A DNA stretch of 64,000 nucleotides from Paenalicyclobacillus ferrooxydans (GTDB lineage Bacteria > Bacillota > Bacilli > Alicyclobacillales > Alicyclobacillaceae), in assembly GCF_001399675.1 (NCBI RefSeq), contig NZ_LJCO01000008.1, positions 62,001 to 126,000 on the forward strand. Direction: 5' to 3'. The position numbers were made by a program, and so were the translations under genes. Shown here piece after piece: positions 53,568-61,359 of this stretch (positions within the stretch are counted from its first letter, which is position 1; the number at the start of each line of letters is the position of its first letter). The notes beneath the pieces were generated by a model that was not told where the DNA came from, ran no database searches, and was given only the letters and a program-made list of their open reading frames with translations.

Positions 53568-55131
53568 CATCAAAGGTGCATTGGGCACCGTTCGTGTAGC
53601 GGATTTTGCAAAGAGAGCCACGTGGGGTACTCGAATTCGTACTCTTCTCGCCATTATGGGGCCGGGACTCATTGTCATGGTTGGGGACAATGATGCAGGC
53701 GGTGTTTCCACGTATGCTCAAGCAGGTCAGAACTATGGAACCAGCCTGTTGTGGGTGCTATTGTTGCTGATTCCTGTTCTGATTGTTTGTCAAGAAATGG
53801 CCGTGCGTTTGGGGCTTGTTACAGGTGTAGGCCATGCACGTCTCATCTTCGAGCGGTTCGGTAAGTTCTGGGGAATGTTTTCTGTCGGGGACTTGTTCGT
53901 TCTGAATTTCTTAACAATCGTTACTGAATTCATAGGGATTAGCATGGCGATGTCATATTTTGGTGTGAGTGCATACATCTCGGTTCCTGCATTCGCGTTG
54001 ATCTTAATCTTAGTCACACTCACAGGGAGCTTTCGCAAATGGGAGACGTTTATGTTCGTCTGCGTTGCTGCCAACTTTGTAGCGATTCCGTTAGCGTTCT
54101 TGAGCCATCCACACATTGGCCCGATTGTGCATGATACGTTTATTCCGAGTGTTCAAGGTGGGTTGAATAGCAATGCCATGCTGCTGATCATCGGTATGGT
54201 GGGAACTACAGTGGCCCCGTGGCAGTTATTCTTTCAACAATCAAACGTAATTGACAAAAGACTGACGCCGCGCTGGATGCGGTATGAACAAATGGATACG
54301 ACCATTGGTGCATTCGTCGTTGTCATTGGTGCGGCTGCGTTAATCATCGCAACTGCTTTCGCGTTTCATGGTACAAAAGTGGAAGGGCAATTCGTTGATG
54401 CTGCGACGGTAGCTCATCAGCTTCGTCATGCTATAGGCCGTGTTTCAGGCGATTTGTTTGCCATTGCGCTCTTGAATGCCTCAATCATCGGTGCTGGTGC
54501 AGTGACGCTTTCGACCTCATACGCTTTTGGAGATGTATTCAACATGAAGCACTCTTTGCATCGCAAATGGTCGGATGCGAAAGGATTCTACAGTATTTAT
54601 GCGGCGATTGTACTTGTGGCTGCTGGGATTGTTCTTATTCCACATGCACCATTGGGACTCATGACAATCCTTGTTCAAGTTCTCGCAGGCGTATTATTAC
54701 CGAGTGCTACGGCATTTCTGTTATTGCTCTGTAATGATAAAGCAATTCTTGGCCCGTGGGTCAATAAGGCTTGGCAAAATGTGTTGGGTAGTGTGATTGT
54801 CGGAGTTCTTACTATGTTGTCTCTCATTTTGGCAGCTACAACAATGTTCCCGCAGTGGAATGTAAATCTCATCGCGGAAGTTTTGGCTGGAGTATTGGTC
54901 GTTGGTCTGGTTGCTGTAGGAGTGTTTCAAGTTCGAAAACGTGGCACCAAGAAAGAAATCGTTCAGGAAGAGTTGGATCGTTGGACATGGCGGATGCCAC
55001 CTCTAAAAAATTTACCGAAAGCGATGCCTTCACGTGCCAGTGCAATTGGGATGCTTACACTGCGGGGCTACCTTGTTGTCGCGGTTTTATTGCTAGTTGT
55101 GAAGGCTGTTGAACTTACTCTCGGTCATTGA
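53506..55131 (+). CDS. Nramp-related magnesium transporter under M-box control
   Basis: A 541-residue Nramp-superfamily protein, longer than usual because of a ~55-residue N-terminal extension and a ~60-residue C-terminal domain. TM1 has LIVMVGDNDAGGVSTYAQ, TM6 has MVGTTVAPWQLFFQQS, so it shares the Mg2+-type signature with the divergent paralogue at 50912. The M-box upstream independently supports Mg2+ import. ATG 53506 follows AAGGGGG; the longer frame starts at 53398. The N-terminal extension contains LDAAHQGDIKGALGTVR, also present in similar riboswitch-controlled homologues as far as I recall. Confidence 0.9.
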   Translation: MVKGNVCFKESAVLDAAHQGDIKGALGTVRVADFAKRATWGTRIRTLLAIMGPGLIVMVGDNDAGGVSTYAQAGQNYGTSLLWVLLLLIPVLIVCQEMAVRLGLVTGVGHARLIFERFGKFWGMFSVGDLFVLNFLTIVTEFIGISMAMSYFGVSAYISVPAFALILILVTLTGSFRKWETFMFVCVAANFVAIPLAFLSHPHIGPIVHDTFIPSVQGGLNSNAMLLIIGMVGTTVAPWQLFFQQSNVIDKRLTPRWMRYEQMDTTIGAFVVVIGAAALIIATAFAFHGTKVEGQFVDAATVAHQLRHAIGRVSGDLFAIALLNASIIGAGAVTLSTSYAFGDVFNMKHSLHRKWSDAKGFYSIYAAIVLVAAGIVLIPHAPLGLMTILVQVLAGVLLPSATAFLLLLCNDKAILGPWVNKAWQNVLGSVIVGVLTMLSLILAATTMFPQWNVNLIAEVLAGVLVVGLVAVGVFQVRKRGTKKEIVQEELDRWTWRMPPLKNLPKAMPSRASAIGMLTLRGYLVVAVLLLVVKAVELTLGH

Positions 55132-55145
55132 ACGGGGGGGAAGGA

Positions 55146-55334
55146 ATGTCTACGAAGAGTCGAATCTTATTTGCAGTCGTTCATTTTTCTTGGATTATTA
55201 TGTGGCTTCTGGCCAATGGCCTACAAAGGGAAATTCCAAGGGTGTACGATAATTCGTTGTGTAGTGTTGCCGTAATTACCGCTGTGTTATCTACCGTCGG
55301 CATGGTTAGAACTATGGTAAGGTTGCGGAGATAA
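55146..55334 (+). CDS. Small membrane protein after the transporter
   Basis: A 62-residue protein with two hydrophobic stretches (ILFAVVHFSWIIMWLLANGL and LCSVAVITAVLSTVGMVRTM) and a basic end. GGGGGGAAGGA 1-10 bp before the ATG. 14 bp after the transporter gene, so cotranscribed. Not recognised. Confidence 0.55.
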   Translation: MSTKSRILFAVVHFSWIIMWLLANGLQREIPRVYDNSLCSVAVITAVLSTVGMVRTMVRLRR

Positions 55335-55398
55335 ACTGTTTTCATTTTCGAGTTGCAAAAAGTATTTGGTGAGTCAAGTTGTCAGCACGATACATCGA

Positions 55399-55434
55399 CA
55401 GGGAGTCCAATCACCCGTACTCCCTGTTTTTTGG
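55399..55434 (+). terminator. Terminator
   Basis: CAGGGAGT and ACTCCCTG pair around CCAATCACCCGT and are followed by TTTTTT. Confidence 0.85.
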
Positions 55435-55475
55435 TTATATTTATTGGCTCATGAACCTGCTTCGTGGCATACTAT

Positions 55476-55495
55476 ATTCAAACATACGTTTGAAT
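55476..55495. promoter_or_regulatory. ArsR/SmtB-type operator
   Basis: ATTCAAAC-ATAC-GTTTGAAT is a perfect 8-4-8 palindrome 15 bp before the arsR start, with the ATTCAAA half-site form known for CadC-type operators. The downstream gene is the ArsR repressor, so it is autoregulated. Confidence 0.85.
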
Positions 55496-55510
55496 GAAGG
55501 TGAAAAGTCA

Positions 55511-55882
55511 GTGCCGAAACAGAATATGTGCCAAGTTGAATGCGTTGATGTGTCAAAGGTGGAAAGGCTCCGAACTGCACTCCCTGAGACAGGTTCGTTC
55601 GCTGTCGTCTTCAAGGCATTAGCCGATGCAACACGCCTGAAGGTGGCGTTCGCGCTTTTGACAGACGAACTGTGCGTCTGCGAAGTTGCCGCGTTACTCG
55701 ATACATCAGTGCAGAACACCTCTCACCATCTGCGGTGGCTCAAACGTGCTGGGTTAGCAACGTACCGAAAAGACGGGAAGCTCGTCTACTACAGGCTGTT
55801 GCCACCAGTCTTCGTGATTCTCAATTCGGTTCAACAATGGCAAGGGGGCGAAGATGTTGTCAGTGCAAGCTATGCAGGTTAA
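55511..55882 (+). CDS. ArsR/SmtB-family metal-sensing repressor
   Basis: A 123-residue protein. The winged helix reads FKALADATRLKVAFALLTDELCVCEVAALLDTSVQNTSHHLRWLKRAGLATYRKDGKLVYYRL. DELCVCEVA holds the metal-binding Cys pair of the CadC/ArsR alpha3N-alpha3 sites, and two more Cys (MCQVEC) are at the N terminus as in CadC, so it probably senses Cd, Pb or Zn. GTG 55511 after GAAGGTG. It overlaps the next exporter gene by 29 bp and is preceded by its own palindromic operator. Confidence 0.9.
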   Translation: MPKQNMCQVECVDVSKVERLRTALPETGSFAVVFKALADATRLKVAFALLTDELCVCEVAALLDTSVQNTSHHLRWLKRAGLATYRKDGKLVYYRLLPPVFVILNSVQQWQGGEDVVSASYAG

Positions 55883-56504
55883 GAAAGGCATCAATATCGA
55901 GATCGTCAGTATCCTTTGGATGATTGTCGAGGCTGCTGTCGCCATCGGAGCCGGGATAGTGGCTCATTCACTTGCGCTTACAGCGTTTGGTGCCGATAGC
56001 ATTATCGAACTGGTAGCCGGAGGGATTCTGCTCTGGAGACTTTATGTTGAGGCAAGCGGTGCAAGCCTTGCAAGGGTTAAACAAGCTGAGAAGCGGGCTT
56101 CGTGGGTCGTCGGAGTGGCTTTAATCGCCTTGGCTATTTACATCGTTATCATGGCCGGATACGATCTGTGGACGCGATCTGGTTCGGAGACAAGTGTGCT
56201 CGGACTTGCACTCGCAGTAGCTTCAGGAATCATCATGCCCTACTTATCCCGTGCGAAAAAGTCCATTGGTACGCAGGCTGGCAGCAAGGCACTTCGAGCC
56301 GATGGTTCATGTAGCATCGTTTGTGTATACATGGCGTGGACACTGATCGTCGGTCTGATTCTCACCGCTTTGGTGGGATGGTGGTGGCTCAATGCGTTGG
56401 CTGGATTGGCATTGGTGTACTTCGTCGTGAAGGAAGGTATTGAGGCGATTCAGGAGGCACGCGGCGTCGAAGATGCTTGTGGATGCGGATGTCACGATGA
56501 TTGA
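55854..56504 (+). CDS. Cation-diffusion-facilitator-like metal exporter
   Basis: A 216-residue membrane protein with six hydrophobic segments (IVSILWMIVEAAVAIGAGIVAHSLALTAFGADSIIELVAGGILLW and others) and a C-terminal CGCGCH cluster that could bind a metal. HSLALTAFGADSIIEL resembles the CDF transmembrane signature. It lacks the typical C-terminal cytoplasmic domain. It overlaps the ArsR gene, so it is probably the exported-metal partner of that repressor (Cd, Zn or Co). Confidence 0.8.
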   Translation: MLSVQAMQVKKGINIEIVSILWMIVEAAVAIGAGIVAHSLALTAFGADSIIELVAGGILLWRLYVEASGASLARVKQAEKRASWVVGVALIALAIYIVIMAGYDLWTRSGSETSVLGLALAVASGIIMPYLSRAKKSIGTQAGSKALRADGSCSIVCVYMAWTLIVGLILTALVGWWWLNALAGLALVYFVVKEGIEAIQEARGVEDACGCGCHDD

Positions 56505-56567
56505 GCAGCGTAGACTCCTTGTTGGCCATGTGTCCTCCTTTTTACCCCATAAATAGGTGCTCCGCAT

Positions 56568-57903
56568 TTAACGTGGCAGAGTCCGTATCAGTTCGCGTTT
56601 CCTCCTGTACCACGCAAACAGCCCTGCTCGTACCGCGTTATCCACTGCAATGCTTCCCCATACAGCAGGCAACCCGAACCCCATTCTCCATGCCACTAAA
56701 TACACGCCCAGAGTACGAATAAACCAGATTCCGAGTGCAGTGACTATCATCGGAAACTTGCTGTTTCCTCCTGCCTGAATTGAAGCTGTATCCACCACAA
56801 CTGCCGACATAAATGGCTGAAAAATTGTATCAATCGCAAGCACAATGAACAGCAAGTGAAGAACGTGAGAATTGTGAGTAAAGAGCAACCCGATCCACGG
56901 ACTCAGTACGCATATAAGGGCTGTTACAATGAGTCATAGATGTCGCCGATAGGATGTAACTCCAACGGCGGTACGATTTTACTGACGATTCATCGCCGCT
57001 TCCAATTGCCTGACCGATAGTCGTTGTCGCAGCGGTTGCGAATCCTCCACCAATGGTCGAAGCAAAGACAGTGAGTGTGCCTGCGATATTGTGTGTGGCG
57101 TACACATCCACGCCCATGCGAACGATCAGACCGAAGTAGATGACCTGACCAAGCCGCATAGAAAGACGTTCAAGGGCGGCAGGAACAGCGAACTTCGTCA
57201 TACTTGCGAGGAAATCTAGTTGTGGATGTAGGTTGGCTCTTTCAAGGCGAATTTCCTGCATCTGCCGTGACTTCCACCAAAGGCGTAGAAAAGCGTATAA
57301 GCGGGCCAGAAACATTGCCCACGCCGCACCTAAAAGCCCAAGACCATGAATGGGGCCGATGCCAAAGATGAGAATGTAGTCCAAAACAACATGAATCACA
57401 TTCATTTCTAGCCCAACCCGCAGGGGCGTTTTCGTATCTCCTATGGCTCGAAATGCTGCTGACTGCGCCGTGAACAGTGCAATCAGTGGCGAGATACCAA
57501 GTACCATGCGAAAATAGGGCCATGCAGTTTTTTCGAGGGTTCCATGTGCGCCCATCAAGTGTAAAAGGGGTGCCGTAAAAATTAACGAGAGGGTAGAGAA
57601 CAACAGACCAACGAGGAACGCGATAAACATTCCGTGAGCTATGGCTGCTTTTCCGCGATTCGCATCCGCGCCATACGCACGGGATAGAAAGACGGACAAG
57701 GCGGTAGACGTTGCTGTGAATACACCGATATACGTCATACTGTATATGTTCGTAACGCCAACTGCGTCAATTGCAACAAGTCCGATTCTTGCAATGAAAA
57801 ATGAATCTACAACGCCTAGCAGGTTTTGTAGGTATGCCTCGCCTATCGCGGGCCATGCAATAGAGAATATTCTTTTTGCCGGGGACTGCGTGAGTTCAGT
57901 CAT
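56568..57903 (-). pseudogene. MATE-family efflux protein, frameshifted
   Basis: The first ~320 codons (57903 down to about 56935) encode a MATE (multidrug and toxin extrusion) protein: ESTLQNLLGVVDSFFIARIGLVAIDAVGV..., SRAYGADANRGKAAIAHG, GLEMNVIHVVLDYILIFGIGPIHGLGLLGAAWA. At about 56935 the reading frame shifts by one base: after SYILSATSMT the continuation ALICVLSPWIGLLFTHNSHVL lies in the next frame and runs to 56568. Correcting one base would give about 445 residues, the normal MATE size. A real one-base change or a sequencing error both fit. Confidence 0.8.
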
Positions 57904-57969
57904 TCAGAACCTCCTTTGGGCAATACATAGTTTCATTCTATAGATTTGGTTACGGAGAGGAAATGCAGA

Positions 57970-58533
57970 GTGATACTTTTGAAAATGATCGTTCTAGTCC
58001 TTTCCCTCGGCATAGACACGCTACTGATGTCCGTTTCACTTGGGATGGCTCAACGTACTAATAGCAATCGACTGCGAATAGGACTGACTTTTGCGTTGGC
58101 AGAAGCAGTCATGCCACTTATCGGGCTTGGTATTGGTAAGACCCTTGGTAACTTCATTGGCAACTGGGCGTCTTTGATTGGTAGCATCGCACTCGTAGCT
58201 GTAGCGGTATGGCTTATTTTCTTTGAGGATGAAGACGATGAGGAAGAAAAGTTGGAACGAAATCTCATTGGCTGGAGGACGTTGGTTGTAACGGCGTTAA
58301 GCATTAGTCTGGATGAACTAGCGGTGGGGTTCTCCATCGGACTTATCGGTGTTCCTGCTGCACTTACGATTGTTCTAATCGCGGCGCAGGCGTTTCTATT
58401 TACGATTATAGGGCTGACTCTCGGTGGACGATTGAAACGATACCTCGGGGAGTGGTCGGAGAAGTTAGCAGGTATTGTGCTTGGGTTGCTTGGCATCTGG
58501 ATACTCATTGATGCGATTCGGCATATAGCGTAG
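57970..58533 (+). CDS. MntP-like manganese efflux membrane protein
   Basis: About 187 residues with six hydrophobic segments. LSLGIDTLLMSVSLG and ALSISLDELAVGFSIGLIG are the two symmetric repeats of the MntP/YtaF-type fold with the metal-binding Asp residues. GTG 57970 after GGAGAGG; TTG 57946 is in frame. Divergent from the MATE gene. It would export Mn2+, complementing the Mg/Mn importers in the same cargo segment. Confidence 0.8.
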   Translation: MILLKMIVLVLSLGIDTLLMSVSLGMAQRTNSNRLRIGLTFALAEAVMPLIGLGIGKTLGNFIGNWASLIGSIALVAVAVWLIFFEDEDDEEEKLERNLIGWRTLVVTALSISLDELAVGFSIGLIGVPAALTIVLIAAQAFLFTIIGLTLGGRLKRYLGEWSEKLAGIVLGLLGIWILIDAIRHIA

Positions 58534-58640
58534 GGGAGTTCGGGTTAGAAGCCGAGTGTCTCACCTTTGCGCATTTCTTGGTAAGTTGGGCAGTAAAAAA
58601 CGGCGTGTTGGAGTTACACGTCGTAACTTTAGGCAACACA

Positions 58641-58982
58641 CTATTCCCTTTCGTTCTTGGAAAACTCCAAATGATTGCCTTCTGGATCGCGAGAGTAGAA
58701 TGTTCTCTCACCCCAAGGCTTGGTTTCTGGCTGCCCTTCAGTTGAGAATCCTTCGCGCTGGAATGCCTCGTACAGACCGTCCACATCATCGGTTTCAATC
58801 TCCAAATGAAATGGAGGTTGGAGCTTCAAGTTCACCAAGTTTAGTGTGTTCTTACCAATCCGAATTACCGCAAGGTGTTTAGGACGGTGTACTTCCAACT
58901 TTGCACCCGGTATTTTCATATAGTATTCGAGACACTTTTCCACATCGCTTACGTGAATCGCAAATCCTTCGAGGCTAACCAT
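58641..58982 (-). CDS. VOC-family (glyoxalase/bleomycin resistance) protein
   Basis: A 113-residue single VOC domain: LEGFAIHVSDVEKCLEYYMKIPGAKLEVHRPKHLAVIRIGKNTLNLVNL, then PFHLEIETDDVDGLYEAFQREGFSTEGQPETKPWGERTFYSRDPEGNHLEF. Metal-ligand His and Glu residues are present. Substrate unknown. Convergent with the MntP-like gene. Confidence 0.85.
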   Translation of the reverse strand: MVSLEGFAIHVSDVEKCLEYYMKIPGAKLEVHRPKHLAVIRIGKNTLNLVNLKLQPPFHLEIETDDVDGLYEAFQREGFSTEGQPETKPWGERTFYSRDPEGNHLEFSKNERE

Positions 58983-59251
58983 TTTGTCACGCTCCTACTA
59001 ATGCGATCTACAACCACGTCATCTGAATCTGTCTGGATCTTATCACACTACTGTTTCTACATCTCACCGAACACCCCTCCCACGCGCCATTTCACGCGGG
59101 CACCACTTTTGCGGCGTTTTAAGGGGGTTCTCACGGCCTGATGGTGCTGAATGACCAATGTATCGAACTTGTATATGAAAACAGAAGACAGGCTCAATGT
59201 GGCGGCCTGTCTTCGATGTATGATGGGATATTGTTCCTCTTCCTGCGTGAA
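58983..59251. other. 269-bp gap
   Basis: No gene or motif was recognised. Confidence 0.4.
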
Positions 59252-59452
59252 TCAGTCACGGGGATCGAGCGGATCGTCGTGAACATCAGGCACTTTGAAT
59301 TCGCGCATGGTTCCTCCATCATCCCCGATACCATGCCCGCACCCGCACACAATCGTGCTACCAACTGCCTCGATATACATTTCGCCGTACTTTTTGCCAT
59401 CGTCCCATTCTTGTTCGCGTCCGCATAATTCGCATTTCACCCGAAAGGCCAT
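59252..59452 (-). CDS. Small Cys-rich protein, zinc-ribbon-like
   Basis: A 66-residue protein with CELCGREQEW and VCGCGHG, a two-pair zinc-ribbon pattern. GGGGAGAGA before the ATG. Not recognised further. Its start overlaps the stop of the next upstream minus ORF. Confidence 0.55.
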   Translation of the reverse strand: MAFRVKCELCGREQEWDDGKKYGEMYIEAVGSTIVCGCGHGIGDDGGTMREFKVPDVHDDPLDPRD

Positions 59453-59703
59453 GTGCCCGTCTCTCCCCGTGCGATGGATTTACGGGAAGACCGTAACTCT
59501 TCGGGGACAACGAAGCAATACCTCATAGAAAATTTGAGGACTTTTGCCTTAGATACATTGATCCGCGTCAGAAAAATACCCGAAACGAGTAAACTCAGCC
59601 ACTTTGCATAAAGCAGGTGGTTATATGGGTTATCAGGCAAGTCGGACAAGTATCGTCGCATACCTTTCAAAGAGAAGGGAGCGATGATATTTGGCTGACC
59701 CAA
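59437..59703 (-). CDS. Possible small protein
   Basis: A minus ORF of 88 codons with uncertain start (TTG 59703 or ATG 59661). It overlaps the next gene's start by 16 bp. A basic, hydrophobic segment (YAKWLSLLVSGIFLTRINVS) is seen. Weak support. Confidence 0.3.
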   Translation of the reverse strand: MGQPNIIAPFSLKGMRRYLSDLPDNPYNHLLYAKWLSLLVSGIFLTRINVSKAKVLKFSMRYCFVVPEELRSSRKSIARGETGTWPFG

Positions 59704-59828
59704 AGAAGATTCAACTCAATCCAGAAGCGTCCAGTATCATCGCTAGGATTTGTATTGGAGCACTGATAAGAGCGGGCAAGATAAAAACAAGTAACGACGA
59801 TAGGGACGATCAGGTTATCACCGCCTGA
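59691..59828 (+). CDS. Possible 45-residue protein before the right end
   Basis: A plus-strand ORF with TTG start 9 bp after AAGGGAG; the product is ADPKKIQLNPEASSIIARIC and 24 more residues. The terminator follows directly with the stop codon inside the hairpin. It overlaps the minus ORF at 59437-59703 by 13 bp only. Confidence 0.35.
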   Translation: MADPKKIQLNPEASSIIARICIGALIRAGKIKTSNDDRDDQVITA

Positions 59829-59842
59829 TCGTCCTTTTTTTC
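59806..59842 (+). terminator. Terminator at the element's right end
   Basis: GACGATCAG and CTGATCGTC pair around GTTATCACCGC and are followed by TTTTTTT. It lies 50 bp before the right attachment core and should stop element transcripts running into spoVR. Confidence 0.85.
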
Positions 59843-59866
59843 TAAGTGCCATATGGGTTCGTGATT

Positions 59867-59922
59867 TTTTTTCATTTTTCCGGTTGTTTGCTAAAGCCTT
59901 TCATCGAATGAAGATGGAGTAC
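59867..59922. other. attR of the spoVR element
   Basis: Right junction with core TAAAGC at 59892-59897 (AA of the crossover at 59893-59894). Left half (TTTCATTTTTCCGGTTGTTTG) is the element, right half (CTTTCATCGAATGAAG) is spoVR. Confidence 0.85.
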
Positions 59923-61221
59923 GACTTTGGCCTTAGCCGCATTTATGAACTGGTGATTAATTCGGACCCGTGTTATGCCTTTTTACTTGACGGCAATTCA
60001 CTGCTGCAGAATAAGACGGTATCAGCTCACGTCCTGGCGCACTGTGACTTCTTCAAAAACAACACAGCTTTTTCCCGGACATCGCGGGATATGGTCGATC
60101 GGATGGCCTCCAATGCGGAACGCATTCGCGGATACGAGCTCGAGTATGGCAGAAAGCGCGTTGAAGCACTCCTAGATGCCGGGATGGCCGTTCAGGAACA
60201 TGTCGATCCGACACTGCACGGATCACGGGGCAGAGCCGCAGCGGAACAGAGACGTCGGGCGTCAATGGCACAACGCAGGGCAGAAAGTGACGGGGGAGGT
60301 ACGGCTGCTTCGAGTACCGGTTCTGCCTTGTCCAGGAGAGGGTACTCAGACCTGTGGGACCTCGACAGCGGACTGGAGAAGGGACCAGGCACCTCGGGAC
60401 AGCCTTCCAAAACAGACAGTCCAGGGAGCGGCAGGCGAAAGAACCCCACCATGCCGCAAAAAGACATTATGTTGTTTCTGATTGAAAACAGCTCGACGCT
60501 CGAGGAATGGGAGCGCGATGTCCTTTCCCTGCTGCGGGAAGAAATGCTGTATTTTTGGCCGCAGATTGAGACCAAGATTATGAACGAGGGTTGGGCCACA
60601 TACTGGCACTTGAGAATTATGCGTGAGCTCGATCTCGATGAATCAGATGCGGTTGAGTTCGCCAAGATGCATTCCGGAGTCGTCCTTCCATCGCGGATGT
60701 CAATCAATCCGTATCATGTGGGACTCGCCATCTGGGAGGACATTGAACGGCGTTGGGATAACCCGACGCAAGAGGAACGTGAACGATTCGGGAGAGAACC
60801 AGGGCAGGGGCGCGCAAAAATGTTTGAGATCCGAGAGATGGAAACGGACATGTCGTTTTTGCGGAACTACCTGACCAAGGACCTCGTGCACGACCTTGAC
60901 CTATACCTCTATCAAAAGGTTGGCAACGAGTGGAGGATCGTCGAGAAAGACTGGGAAAAGGTTCGTGACACGTTGTGTGCCGCCCGCGTCAACGGCGGCA
61001 TGCCGGTCCTCTATATAGAAGACGGCGACTATAACAACAATGGAGAGTTGTACGTCAAACACGCCTACGAAGGGCTGGAGCTTGACCTGAAGCATATGGA
61101 AAAGACCTTGCCCTATCTTCAGCAACTATGGGGAAGAACGGCCCACATGCAGACGGTGATTGAAGGTCGAGATGTCCTCTTCACGTGTGATGGGAAGAAG
61201 ACGGTTCGCAAGTTTCTATAA
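59898..61221 (+). pseudogene. spoVR: spoVR C-terminal part (main part)
   Basis: About 440 codons resuming SpoVR after the crossover: FHRMKMEYDFGLSRIYELVINSDPCYAFLLDGNS, then HVLAHCDFFKNNTAFS (conserved His and Asp), EMLYFWPQIETKIMNEGWATYWH, GVVLPSRMSINPYHVGLAIWEDIERRWDNPT and REMETDMSFLRNYLTKDLV, all standard SpoVR blocks. A low-complexity insert (AEQRRRASMAQRRAESDGGGT) of about 100 residues is unusual. An internal TTG at 59884 would allow a shortened product, but it has no ribosome site. In the present state it should not be translated from the operon. Confidence 0.94.
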
Positions 61222-61255
61222 AAATGATTTGCATAACCAAAGAGCTGTGAGAACG

Positions 61256-61295
61256 ACAAATACTCCCCACGCAGAAGCGGGGGAGTATTTGTCTG
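61256..61295 (+). terminator. Terminator after spoVR
   Basis: ACAAATACTCCCC and GGGGAGTATTTGT pair around ACGCAGAAGCG. Marks the end of the prkA-yhbH-spoVR operon. Confidence 0.85.
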
Positions 61296-61359
61296 TGTTA
61301 GTGCCTTCGGCTTTTGGGCATCATAACCATTAGGGGTAAGAAGCTTTGGAGGAATATAC

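Larger units (their letters stand above)
23598..59897. mobile_element. 36.3 kb plasmid-like serine-recombinase element in spoVR
   Basis: Both ends carry TAAAGC in register with the spoVR frame; excision would remove 36,294 bp. The recombinase gene lies 24 bp inside the left end on the minus strand. Joining the ends gives an attP whose arms are inverted repeats at 21 of 26 positions without gaps around AA (59867-59892 against 23601-23626), including a 12-bp perfect block AAAATGAAAAAA in each arm. Contents: replication protein, two clusters of short repeats, exported proteins, HU, tyrosine recombinase, ECF sigma pair, GGDEF protein and a metal-transport cargo. No phage structural gene and no conjugation ATPase or relaxase was recognised. 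Confidence 0.9.

Noticed and set aside
23598-59897. Prophage in spoVR
   Set aside because: No terminase, portal, capsid, tail or lysis cassette was recognised. The peptidoglycan-binding protein at 45248 lacks a catalytic domain.
23598-59897. Complete integrative conjugative element
   Set aside because: A VirB6/TrbL-like protein and a replication-relaxation protein are present, but no relaxase, VirB4 or VirD4 ATPase.
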